From Marinobacter maroccanus (GTDB lineage Bacteria > Pseudomonadota > Gammaproteobacteria > Pseudomonadales > Oleiphilaceae), in the NCBI RefSeq assembly GCF_002933275.1, contig NZ_PSSX01000027.1, positions 1 to 48,256 on the forward strand: DNA of 48,256 nucleotides. The letters are read 5' to 3'. Below the pieces are notes generated by a model that ran no database searches, had not been told where the DNA came from, and worked only from the letters and a program-made list of their open reading frames with translations. Made by a program: the position numbers and the translations under genes. Below are positions 16,508-24,406 of the stretch, one piece after another (positions within the stretch are counted from its first letter, which is position 1; the number at the start of each line of letters is the position of its first letter).

Positions 16508-16652
16508 TCCAGGGAGCCTCAGGGCACACGCCGTTCAGAACAGGATGATCGGCAATTTGTTGATGCGGCTCAAGGAAACCAGAGGTGGTCGCCGGCTATC
16601 TTTTCCTCTCAGGCAGGAATAGTCTGTTACGAGACCTCTCGGGAGAGCTGAA

Positions 16653-17672
16653 ATGAGCGAAGGAATACGCACGAATTCCATACCGCCAGATACTCTGGCG
16701 ACCATCCTCGAAAGCGCGGTACTGGCACCGTCCAGTCACAATACCCAGCCCTGGCGTTTTGAGATCAGCGAGACCGGTGTTTCTTTGTTTGCTGACCGGC
16801 TGCGGGCCTTGCCGGTAAACGACCCGGACGACAGGGAGCTGACCATCAGCTGCGGGTGCGCCCTTTTCAATCTTCGGATTGCGGCCGCCCATGCCGGATT
16901 TGATGCCCACTGCACGCTTCTGCCGGAGCCCGGCGATGAGGATCTGCTTGCGACCGTCTCGTTTACACCTGTCTCCGGGGCGGAAGACCGGCAAACCGAG
17001 CTGTTCCAGGCGATTACGAGGCGACGGACGTATCGCAAGCGGTTTGAGCCAAAGCAGGTGCCTTCGAACGTGCTGAGCATTCTTGAAGAGTCGGCAGAGA
17101 CCGAAGGGGCCTGGTTCCAGGTTCTGGACTCAGAGCATGCCCGCCATCAGGTGGCCGAGCTGGTGGCAGAGGGCGACGCTGCCCAGTGGTCCAACCCGAG
17201 CTGGCGACGGGAACTGGCCGCCTGGATGCATCCCCGCCGCAAGGGCGACGGTTTGACGGTTCCCGGGATGGTTGCGCCCGTGGCCCAACTGGTGGTGCGC
17301 ACGTTTGACATGGGGAACGGAGTGGGTGCCAAAGACCGGCAACTGGCCGATGAATCCCCGGTGATTGCTGCACTGGGAACCGCCGGAGACGGCGTAGAAG
17401 ACTGGCTGAAGGCAGGGCAGGCGCTGGAGCGGGTCTTGCTTCGGTCCCTCGGGCAGGGGTTGCAGGCGTCCTATCTGAACCAGCCCATTCAGGTTGCGGT
17501 GCTGCGGCCGAAGCTTCAACACCTGCTCGGCCACTCTGGTTTTCCCCAGATCCTGCTAAGGTTTGGCTATCCGGCCACGGATTTGCCTGCGGCTCCCAGA
17601 CGTAATCTGCAGGAAGTCGTAGAAAACTCGGACGCACGGGCTATCAAGGCGAAACAGGCGAGCCGGCGATAA
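16653..17672 (+). CDS. Acg-like nitroreductase-family flavoprotein
   Basis: A 339-residue member of the nitroreductase superfamily of the Acg type, in which two nitroreductase-like halves form one FMN-binding subunit. The N-terminal LAPSSHNTQPWRF motif is the flavin-contacting signature, and RRRTYRKRFEP is another typical conserved stretch. The C-terminal half carries GQALERVLLRSLGQGLQASY and ends PQILLRFGYP. Acg proteins of mycobacteria appear to sequester FMN rather than reduce nitro compounds, so the activity here is uncertain. The gene stands alone and is convergent with the ribbon-helix-helix gene. Confidence 0.85.
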   Translation: MSEGIRTNSIPPDTLATILESAVLAPSSHNTQPWRFEISETGVSLFADRLRALPVNDPDDRELTISCGCALFNLRIAAAHAGFDAHCTLLPEPGDEDLLATVSFTPVSGAEDRQTELFQAITRRRTYRKRFEPKQVPSNVLSILEESAETEGAWFQVLDSEHARHQVAELVAEGDAAQWSNPSWRRELAAWMHPRRKGDGLTVPGMVAPVAQLVVRTFDMGNGVGAKDRQLADESPVIAALGTAGDGVEDWLKAGQALERVLLRSLGQGLQASYLNQPIQVAVLRPKLQHLLGHSGFPQILLRFGYPATDLPAAPRRNLQEVVENSDARAIKAKQASRR

Positions 17673-17686
17673 CCGGTTCTTCCGCG

Positions 17687-18067
17687 TCAGTGTCTGGCTT
17701 TGGTGACCACTTCCGGTGTCGCTGGCTCACCGGGTGTGCCAGCGAGAATGCGGTCAGCATCAAGAGAGGCAATCGGCACCCGGGTATCCCTGGGAACATC
17801 GCCGCTCAGTTGCAACTCAAGGTAGCGGAGCGCACAGACCCGAAGGAAGGACGTGAAGTTGCCGAGATCGTGGCCGGCATCAATGGACTCGTGATAAAGC
17901 CGGGTGATCATTTGCGGCAGGTTCATGCCATCCCGTTCGGCCAGCTCGGCCAGTACCTGCCAGAAGGCGTTTTCCATCCGTACACTGGTCACCATGCCAT
18001 CAATGCGCAGGGAATGAGTCCGGCTGACCCAAAGCTCCGGGTCGGCGTTGATGAAAAGCTTGCACAT
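17687..18067 (-). CDS. Ribbon-helix-helix domain protein
   Basis: A 126-residue protein with a ribbon-helix-helix-4-like domain at about residues 13-60 (HSLRIDGMVTSVRMENAFWQ, then VLAELAERDGMNLPQMITRLY), a fold that usually binds DNA or regulates a partner protein. The C-terminal 40 residues are Pro/Thr-rich and look disordered. The ATG at 18067 follows GGGAGG six bases upstream; a longer frame reaching 18172 would enter the upstream pfpI-like gene and is rejected. It is probably cotranscribed with that gene, separated by 50 nt containing a hairpin. Target unknown. Confidence 0.78.
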   Translation of the reverse strand: MCKLFINADPELWVSRTHSLRIDGMVTSVRMENAFWQVLAELAERDGMNLPQMITRLYHESIDAGHDLGNFTSFLRVCALRYLELQLSGDVPRDTRVPIASLDADRILAGTPGEPATPEVVTKARH

Positions 18068-18088
18068 GTGGGCCTCCCGGGAAGCGAT

Positions 18089-18112
18089 GAGGGGCCGGTG
18101 GGCTGGCCCCTC
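18089..18112 (-). other. Intercistronic GC-rich hairpin
   Basis: An 8-bp stem pairs GAGGGGCC (18089-18096) with GGCCCCTC (18105-18112) between the pfpI-like gene and the ribbon-helix-helix gene on the minus strand. There is no T-tract, so it is more likely an mRNA-stability or partial attenuation structure than a full terminator. Confidence 0.45.
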
Positions 18113-18117
18113 CTCCG

Positions 18118-18687
18118 TTACTGATCCAGCAATTTGAAGAATTGTGCCAGCCAGGCCGGATGAGCAGGCCACGCAGGCGCTGTTACCAGATTAGCATCGG
18201 TGACCGCCTGATCAACCTCGATACCGGCGAACGTACCGCCGGCCAGTTCCACTTCCGGTTGGCAGGCCGGATAGGCAGAGCATTTGCGCCCCTCCAGAAC
18301 TCCGGCGGCGGCCAACAGCTGGGCACCGTGGCAGATCGCCGCCACGGGCTTGTTGGTCTCAAAAAAGTGACGAACCAGATTCTGCACGTCCTTGTTGAGG
18401 CGCAGGTATTCGGGTGCTCGACCGCCCGGAACTACCAGCGCATCGTAGTTCGCCGGGTCCAGTCCTTCAAAATCCGCATTCAGGGCGAATCGGTGCCCTG
18501 GTTTTTCGCTGTAGGTCTGGTCACCCTCGAAATCATGAATGGCCGTGGCAACCGTGTCGCCGGCTTTCTTGTCGGGGCATACAGCGTGAACCGTGTGGCC
18601 AACGGCCTGCAGTGCCTGGAACGGCACCATGGTTTCGTAGTCTTCGGTGAAATCACCGGTAATCATCAGAATCTTCTTCCCGCTCAT
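18118..18687 (-). CDS. DJ-1/PfpI family protein
   Basis: A 189-residue class-I glutamine-amidotransferase-like protein of the PfpI/YhbO type. The nucleophilic elbow AICHGAQLL places Cys119 and His120, and the conserved acidic partner is Glu18 (DFTEDYETMVP). Members act as stress proteins, deglycases/glyoxalases or proteases; the exact activity is disputed in the literature and cannot be read here. ATG at 18687 gives the standard MSGKKILMITGDF start. First gene of a two-gene minus-strand unit with the ribbon-helix-helix protein. Confidence 0.9.
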   Translation of the reverse strand: MSGKKILMITGDFTEDYETMVPFQALQAVGHTVHAVCPDKKAGDTVATAIHDFEGDQTYSEKPGHRFALNADFEGLDPANYDALVVPGGRAPEYLRLNKDVQNLVRHFFETNKPVAAICHGAQLLAAAGVLEGRKCSAYPACQPEVELAGGTFAGIEVDQAVTDANLVTAPAWPAHPAWLAQFFKLLDQ

Positions 18688-18773
18688 GGCTGTCTCCTTG
18701 TGGTTGTCATGCCAAGTCCAGAAACAGTAGCAGCGTCAGTGGTGAGGCGGGTATTAGAGGATTACTACAGGCC

Positions 18774-19442
18774 TCAGGTCTCCCGGATCAGGTCCGGCGA
18801 GTTATGCCTGGGATTATTCACCTCCGGCGAAACGGGAACGGCTTTCAGCTGTTCAGGATCCAGGCGATGGGTGACCGACCGCACCTGAGACCGGTCTGAA
18901 ATTTCCGGATTCAGCCAGTCCCTCAGGCAGGCCGGATCAAGCACCACGGGCTGACGGTCATGGATATGCTTCAGGTGTTCGCTGGCCGGTTCGGTGATGA
19001 TGGCGCAAACGGTGGTTTCGTCACCTTCTCGCGGAGTCCAGAGGCCGGCGAAGAAAATCGCCGGATACTTCCCGGAATCCACTGGTGTTATGTAGTGGGG
19101 TTCCTTGCCGTGTTCCGTCTGCTGCCATTCGTACCAGCCGTTGGCAGGTATGAGGCAGCGGTGGTGGGCAAAGGCGTCCCGGAGGTATTTTGATGTCGCC
19201 GCTGTTTCCGCCCTGGCATTGATCGGGGCAGGGGCTTTTTCATCGGCCCAGGCCGGGCGGAACCCCCAGTGGGAGTGGGCCATGATCAGGCTGCCGGTCA
19301 TGGTTTTCCGGATCATGGGAATGCCTGTGCCGGGAGGGATGTTGTAGCTGGGATCAAAATGCCCGTCCACTTCCATGCCCTCAGGAAAAAACTCGAGGAT
19401 CAGGGTGTCCGGCGGTGTATAAAAGGTGAATCGTCCGCACAT
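18774..19442 (-). CDS. SOS response-associated peptidase (SRAP/YedK)
   Basis: A 222-residue SRAP-domain protein, related to YedK and human HMCES. These form a stable covalent link with abasic sites in single-stranded DNA through the N-terminal cysteine exposed after Met removal. The start MCGRF fixes Cys2. The other active-site residues are seen in INARAETAATS, CLIPANGWYEWQ (Glu) and the HIHDRQPVVL segment (His). Length is typical. The gene is convergent with nothing close; arfB is divergent from it with 72 bp between, where I see no clear LexA box. Confidence 0.93.
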   Translation of the reverse strand: MCGRFTFYTPPDTLILEFFPEGMEVDGHFDPSYNIPPGTGIPMIRKTMTGSLIMAHSHWGFRPAWADEKAPAPINARAETAATSKYLRDAFAHHRCLIPANGWYEWQQTEHGKEPHYITPVDSGKYPAIFFAGLWTPREGDETTVCAIITEPASEHLKHIHDRQPVVLDPACLRDWLNPEISDRSQVRSVTHRLDPEQLKAVPVSPEVNNPRHNSPDLIRET

Positions 19443-19514
19443 GGTCGTTGGTTGTTCCTTACTCGAATCCCGCTGCCGAAAGCCCGCTGTTCTGTATTCT
19501 GTTAACCTTAGCAG

Positions 19515-19928
19515 ATGCTGAAATTATCCAACGCTGTTGAACTTGCCGACTGGGAGATCGAAATCACCCAGATCCGGGCCCAGGGTGCCGGTGGCCAGAA
19601 CGTGAATAAAGTCGCCTCCGCCGTGCACCTGCGCTTCGATATCCCGAACTCCTCGTTGCCGCCTTTTTACAAGGAACGGCTGATGTCGCTCAATGACCAG
19701 CGCATCAGCAAGGAGGGCGTGCTGATCATCAAGGCGCAATCCTTTCGCACCCTGGAACTGAACAAGGAAGACGCCCTGGAGCGGTTGAAAGAGCTGATCC
19801 AGGAGGCGGTCAAACCCCGCAAGGCACGCCGGCCCACCAAGCCTACCCGCTCCTCCCAGCGCAAGCGGGTGGACAAGAAAACCAAAAAAGGCAAAACCAA
19901 GGCGTTGCGAGGAAAGGTTCAGGTTTAA
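19515..19928 (+). CDS. arfB: Alternative ribosome-rescue factor ArfB (peptidyl-tRNA hydrolase)
   Basis: A 137-residue stalled-ribosome rescue protein of the ArfB/YaeJ family. The catalytic GGQ motif is at residues 26-28 within RAQGAGGQNVNKVASAV, like class I release factors. The last 45 residues are rich in Lys and Arg (for example RSSQRKRVDKKTKKGK), the tail that enters the empty mRNA channel of a stalled ribosome. The family length is about 140 residues, so it is complete. Its stop overlaps the convergent esterase stop by 4 nt. Confidence 0.95.
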   Translation: MLKLSNAVELADWEIEITQIRAQGAGGQNVNKVASAVHLRFDIPNSSLPPFYKERLMSLNDQRISKEGVLIIKAQSFRTLELNKEDALERLKELIQEAVKPRKARRPTKPTRSSQRKRVDKKTKKGKTKALRGKVQV

Positions 19929-21001
19929 GCCGAAGCCGAAGCCTGTGCCTCGCCTTGAGACTCCAGTTGCTCCAGGAACGCCTTGATGTCGTCGAAGGCC
20001 TCGTCCGCCTCCGGAAGCAAGGGCACGAAAATCTGCCATACGTGCACCATGCCGTGCCACGTGTGCAGGGTCACCGGAGAGCCTGCGGCTTCGGCCCGTG
20101 CTGCGTAACGCCGGGCGTTGTCCAGCAGCATCTCGGTATCACTGGCATGAATCAAAGTCGGCGGCAGGTGTTTCAGGTCGCCTCGAAGTGGTGAGGCAAC
20201 AGGGCTGGTAGGAGAAACCCGAAACGCTGCCAGTGTTGCCCACCAGATGACTGGCAGGGGGATTTTTGATAACCCGCCAAAGGCCGGCCCCAGCAGGGGA
20301 TCGGTACCAATGTTGTTGCGATTGCTCGGGGCAGTCAGGGTCAGATCCGTAGACGGTGAGAAGGCGATGGCGGCGTCTGCCTGGCGCAGCCCGTTATCCC
20401 GTATCCAGGCAATCAACCCCAGGGTGTGACTGCCCCCGGCAGAATCCCCGGCGACCACCATGAAATCTACCGGCTCGGCACCGTCGGGCCCGTGTTTCAG
20501 TAGCCATTTATAAGCCTCGCGACAATCCCGGACACCGTCCATGAACCGGTTCTCCGGCATCAGCCGGTAATCCACCGCAAACACTGCGGCACGGGTTATC
20601 TGCGATAACCGGTCGGTAATGGCCCGATGGCTTCTGGGGCTGCCAGCCGCCCAGGCGCCGCCATGAATGTACAGGATGCGGCGGCGGGTATCGCAGCCCG
20701 GGGCGAGAACCCATTCACCGCGTGGCGAGTCGCAATGGCGCAGTTCAGAGGCCAGTTCAACGCCTTCACTGAGCCCGTCCATGTGTTTGCGCAGTGCCAT
20801 CAGCCGCGCCTTGCCGCGGAGGCCTTTCGAGGATTGTCCCAGTTCGCGGATGCGCCCCAGCACTTCCCGGTTGGCTTCGCTGGGTGTTGCGTCCTGTACC
20901 GGGTAATCATTCCGGTCCAGATGGGACAGATCCTCAAGCCGGAACAGAAGCAGTGTTGCGGCAACAATAAACACGATGATGGCAAGAATAATCCAGAGCA
21001 T
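19925..21001 (-). CDS. Alpha/beta hydrolase, hormone-sensitive-lipase-like esterase
   Basis: A 358-residue esterase. Residues 1-22 (MLWIILAIIVFIVAATLLLF) form an N-terminal membrane anchor or uncleaved signal. The oxyanion motif HGGAWAAGS, the nucleophile elbow GDSAGG (Ser), the Asp in HASDTEML and the His in WHGMVHVW make a complete catalytic triad of the HSL (family IV) type. It probably hydrolyses short- or medium-chain esters at the membrane. I took the ATG at 21001, with GGAAG upstream; a GTG nine codons earlier is an alternative start. Confidence 0.88.
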   Translation of the reverse strand: MLWIILAIIVFIVAATLLLFRLEDLSHLDRNDYPVQDATPSEANREVLGRIRELGQSSKGLRGKARLMALRKHMDGLSEGVELASELRHCDSPRGEWVLAPGCDTRRRILYIHGGAWAAGSPRSHRAITDRLSQITRAAVFAVDYRLMPENRFMDGVRDCREAYKWLLKHGPDGAEPVDFMVVAGDSAGGSHTLGLIAWIRDNGLRQADAAIAFSPSTDLTLTAPSNRNNIGTDPLLGPAFGGLSKIPLPVIWWATLAAFRVSPTSPVASPLRGDLKHLPPTLIHASDTEMLLDNARRYAARAEAAGSPVTLHTWHGMVHVWQIFVPLLPEADEAFDDIKAFLEQLESQGEAQASASA

Positions 21002-21107
21002 GGGTCTTCCGTATGTTATTGGCCCCACCGGGCAGGTCGAACTATCCTTCAGATGATACTCGCAGATTTGTCCCGGTTCTGCCCGGAACGGTCACAGAAG
21101 GAGTCGC

Positions 21108-21434
21108 GTGTTGCAAATTGCCTATCGGGCGCGAGACATTACCGAGGCCCATATTGTGGCTGGTCTGTTGGAAGCCAACGGTATTGAAGCCCATGTCGGT
21201 GGCCATTATCTCCAGGGTGCCTTGGGTGAGATCGGTGCTGCGGGTTTCAGCAACGTTCATGTTGATGACGAGGATCTCTACCGGGCACGGCAACTGGTGT
21301 CAGAGTATGAAGAGACGTCAGGCGGCAGTGTCAGCCGCGCTGCCAGTGATGAGGAGGACCGCCCTGACCACTACGCCCGCTGGTTTCTGCTGGCCCTGGC
21401 CATCATCGCTCTCATCCTCCTGCAGATCTACTGA
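21108..21434 (+). CDS. DUF2007 small membrane-anchored protein
   Basis: A 108-residue protein with an N-terminal DUF2007 (putative signal-transducing) domain, residues 1-70, of the form AxDITEAHIVAGLLEANGIEA...VHVDDEDLYRARQLV. It ends in a single transmembrane helix (WFLLALAIIALILLQIY), so it is a tail-anchored protein with the domain in the cytoplasm. Start either GTG 21108 or TTG 21111; AAGGAG precedes both. Function unknown; many gammaproteobacteria carry this family. Confidence 0.78.
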   Translation: MLQIAYRARDITEAHIVAGLLEANGIEAHVGGHYLQGALGEIGAAGFSNVHVDDEDLYRARQLVSEYEETSGGSVSRAASDEEDRPDHYARWFLLALAIIALILLQIY

Positions 21435-21500
21435 CTGATCGATCTGTTGTCAGCGGGCGTAGCCCTGGTCACACTTTCCAAGCAACAGGAGAAGAATCCT

Positions 21501-22193
21501 ATGGCAGATCAACCTGTAATGCTGATCACCGGCGCGTCATCGGGTATTGGCGCAGAGACAGCGCGAGCGGCGGCGAAACAGGGGTATCGGCTGGTACTGG
21601 CCGCGCGTTCCGAAGACAAGCTCAAAGGCCTGCAACAGGAGCTGGGTGGCGAAGAAAAAGTATTGACGGTCCAGTGCGACGTCCAGAGCGGTGATGACCA
21701 GAAGAACATGGTCGATCAGGCACTGAAGACCTTCGGTCGCATTGATGCAGTGTTTGCCAATGCTGGCCGCGGTGGTGAGCCGGGCGGCTTCAGCGGCGCC
21801 GACCCCGAGGTCTGGAAGGATATGATTCTTACCAATATCTACGGTGTCGGTCTTACCCTTCAACACTGCATGCCAGCGCTCAGAGAGAGCAAGGGCCACT
21901 TGCTACTGACTGGCTCTGCGGCAGGCCGCGCCACCATCCCCGGTTCCATGTACAGTGCGACCAAGTGGGCGGTAACCGCCATTGGCTATGGTGTTCGTGA
22001 GGAGCTTCGGGGCTCTGGTATCCGCGTTACCCTGATCGAGCCGGGCATGGTGGACACGCCCTTCTTTGATGAACGTCCTGGCCACGCACTGAAGCCGGAA
22101 GACATTGCCAATGCGGTCATGTATGCCGTGGCGCAGCCGGCACATGTGGATGTAAATGAAATTCTTGTCCGGCCCACGCCCAAGGTTGAGTAA
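21501..22193 (+). CDS. Short-chain dehydrogenase/reductase
   Basis: A 230-residue classical SDR. The NAD(P)-binding motif TGASSGIG lies at residues 9-16, the NAG motif in FANAGRGGEPG, the catalytic Ser in LLTGSAAGRA and the YSATK active-site Tyr/Lys pair. It resembles YdfG/clavaldehyde-dehydrogenase-like SDRs; substrate unknown. ATG at 21501 follows AGGAGAAG. It is followed after 6 nt by thpR, likely cotranscribed. Confidence 0.9.
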   Translation: MADQPVMLITGASSGIGAETARAAAKQGYRLVLAARSEDKLKGLQQELGGEEKVLTVQCDVQSGDDQKNMVDQALKTFGRIDAVFANAGRGGEPGGFSGADPEVWKDMILTNIYGVGLTLQHCMPALRESKGHLLLTGSAAGRATIPGSMYSATKWAVTAIGYGVREELRGSGIRVTLIEPGMVDTPFFDERPGHALKPEDIANAVMYAVAQPAHVDVNEILVRPTPKVE

Positions 22194-22199
22194 GCCGGT

Positions 22200-22742
22200 A
22201 TGCCCCGGCTTTTCTTCGGACTGGAGCTTCCGCCTGAGATCAAGGACCGGTTGCTGAAGGTCCGGTCTGCGGTGCCGGGCGCAAAATGGCAGGGCGCGGC
22301 GCAATTGCATATCACCCTCCTGTTTCTGGGGACGGTGAGCCAGGAAGATCTTGAAGCCCTTGCCGGTTCTGCCCGCAGCATCAAGTCGGAGCCCTTCCTG
22401 CTCGACGTTGCCGGCGTGGGTTGTTTCGGTCAGCCCCAGAGACCGAAGAATCTCTGGGCCGGTGTTCAACCGGAGGCGCCGGTTGCTGCTCTTAACAAGA
22501 CTCTCGGGGCGCGGATGGAGAAGTTCGGTTTTGGCGCCGAAAGTCGGGTGTTTCGCCCGCACATCACCCTGGCTCGTTTCAAACGCCAGGCGGGTTCTGT
22601 TGAACCTTTGTTGGTTGAATATGGTGACTCTGGGTTCGGCCAGTTCCAGGTTACTGAATTTGTGCTTTTCGAAAGCAAACCTGGCCCCGATGGTTCCGTG
22701 TATTCCGTGATTGAGCGCTTCCCCCTGAGGAATGGCGGTTAG
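22200..22742 (+). CDS. thpR: RNA 2',3'-cyclic phosphodiesterase ThpR
   Basis: A 180-residue 2H phosphoesterase. The two HxTx motifs are LHITLLFLG (His37) and RPHITLARF (His121), which face each other in the active site and hydrolyse 2',3'-cyclic phosphates at RNA ends; the family also showed 2'-5' RNA ligase activity in vitro. Length matches E. coli ThpR. Its ATG is 6 nt after the SDR stop. Confidence 0.93.
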   Translation: MPRLFFGLELPPEIKDRLLKVRSAVPGAKWQGAAQLHITLLFLGTVSQEDLEALAGSARSIKSEPFLLDVAGVGCFGQPQRPKNLWAGVQPEAPVAALNKTLGARMEKFGFGAESRVFRPHITLARFKRQAGSVEPLLVEYGDSGFGQFQVTEFVLFESKPGPDGSVYSVIERFPLRNGG

Positions 22743-22814
22743 CGGATTTGTCTTGACGAAACACCGTCAGCGCACCAAAGATGGAACCAAATCAACGCCT
22801 TTCCTGAGGTGTCT

Positions 22815-24383
22815 ATGTGTCCCCCGTTTTCCGATCCTGATCAGCGCCTGTACGTCCGCAATGCCACGCTGGCGGACATCCCTGGCATCATCCAGCTCAG
22901 CCGCCGCGTTTACGAAGGCACTGGCATGTATGGCTACACCAAGGGGCCTTTGACCGGGCAGATCAATACCTTTCCCGATGGCCAGTTTGTCGCCATGCTG
23001 GGCGACACCGTGGTGGGTTACTGTGCCACGTTTCGGATTGCCGAAGAGATCGCTTTGTCCGCCCACGACTGGACCTCTATAACCGGTAACGGCTACGCAT
23101 CGCGCCATGATCCCGAGGGTGACTGGCTATATGGCATGGAGGTGTGTGTTGATCCGGAATGCCGCGGCTACCGCATCGGGGAGCGACTGTACAACGAGCG
23201 TAAGCAGTTATGCCAGGCCCTGAATCTGCAGGGTGTGGTATTCGCCGGGCGGTTGCCGAGCCTGCGCCAGCGGCTGAAGAAATTCACTAGCGTTGAAGAA
23301 TACGTCGAAGCCATCCAGAGCAAGGAACAGAAGGACCCGGTGCTGTCGTTCCAGCTTCATCAGGGCTTCGAGGTGCACGGCATCATTCCGCATTACCTGG
23401 ACGCCGACCACGATTCCATGGGCTACGGTATTCATCTGGTCTGGCGAAATCCGAAAGTACCCCAGACCGAGAAAAACGGGCGCAGGAAACGCTATGGTCA
23501 GCGCATGCGCGATACCGTGCGAATCGGCACGGTTCAGTACCAGCAACGCCCGGTAGGGTCTTTTGACGAATTCAGCGAGATCGTCCGCTATTTCGTGGAT
23601 GTTGTATCCACCTACAAAGGCGATTTTGTGGTGTTTCCGGAGCTGTTCACCCTGCAGCTGCTTTCCATTGAAGCCCGCAAGGGCAGCCCCGCCGAGACCT
23701 TTGCCGCAGTCACCCACTACGCGGAGCGCTATCGCGAACTGATGCGGGATCTGGCTCTGCGCCACAACATCAATATTGTCGCCGGCTCAACGCCAGTCCG
23801 TGAGGAAGACGGCACCATCCGGAATATGGCGTATGTGTTTCTGAGGGATGGCCAGGTCTTCAGTCAGCCCAAGATCCATCCAACACCCAACGAGGCGTTC
23901 TGGTGGAACGTTCAGGGCGGCAACCGGGTCAGCGCGATCGAGACCGACTGCGGCACCATTGGTGTGCTGATCTGCTACGACGCGGAGTTCCCGGAATTAA
24001 CCCGCCACCTGGTGGACCAGGGCGTGCATATCATCTTCGTGCCTTTCTGCACCGATGAGCGGCAAAGCTACCTGCGGGTGCGTTACTGCTGTCAGGCCCG
24101 GGCGGTGGAGAACCAGGTGTACGTGGTGATGTCCGGCAACGTAGGCAATCTGCCGAATGTGCCGAACATGGAAATCCAGTACGGCCAGAGCTGTATTCTC
24201 ACACCATGTGATTTTCCCTTTGCCCGGGATGGCATCGCCGCCGATACGGAACCCAACGTGGAGACTGTTGCCTTTGCTGATCTTCGTCCGGAGGTGCTGA
24301 TCACCGCTCGCAACAGTGGTACCGTAAAAAACCTGCAGGACCGCCGACACGATCTATACAGCGTGACCTGGCGTGGTGAGTGA
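22815..24383 (+). CDS. GNAT acetyltransferase-nitrilase (carbon-nitrogen hydrolase) fusion
   Basis: A 522-residue two-domain protein. Residues about 15-205 form a GNAT N-acetyltransferase (YVRNATLADIPGIIQLSRRV, then VCVDPECRGYRIGERLY as the acetyl-CoA loop). Residues about 235-515 form a nitrilase-superfamily amidase with the catalytic triad Glu276 (VVFPELFT), Lys353 (SQPKIHPTP) and Cys387 (GVLICYDAEFPE). The combination is a known bacterial architecture, but its substrate is not established. ATG at 22815 with GAGG five bases upstream is chosen over the GTG at 22809. The ydbH operon follows on the same strand 23 nt downstream. Confidence 0.9.
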   Translation: MCPPFSDPDQRLYVRNATLADIPGIIQLSRRVYEGTGMYGYTKGPLTGQINTFPDGQFVAMLGDTVVGYCATFRIAEEIALSAHDWTSITGNGYASRHDPEGDWLYGMEVCVDPECRGYRIGERLYNERKQLCQALNLQGVVFAGRLPSLRQRLKKFTSVEEYVEAIQSKEQKDPVLSFQLHQGFEVHGIIPHYLDADHDSMGYGIHLVWRNPKVPQTEKNGRRKRYGQRMRDTVRIGTVQYQQRPVGSFDEFSEIVRYFVDVVSTYKGDFVVFPELFTLQLLSIEARKGSPAETFAAVTHYAERYRELMRDLALRHNINIVAGSTPVREEDGTIRNMAYVFLRDGQVFSQPKIHPTPNEAFWWNVQGGNRVSAIETDCGTIGVLICYDAEFPELTRHLVDQGVHIIFVPFCTDERQSYLRVRYCCQARAVENQVYVVMSGNVGNLPNVPNMEIQYGQSCILTPCDFPFARDGIAADTEPNVETVAFADLRPEVLITARNSGTVKNLQDRRHDLYSVTWRGE

Positions 24384-24406
24384 ACTGAGTCGACAGGAGT
24401 GTCGTT

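Noticed and set aside
16543..16620. 25-codon ORF between the DUF4442 and Acg-like genes
   Set aside because: No ribosome-binding site, hydrophobic signal or context supports it.
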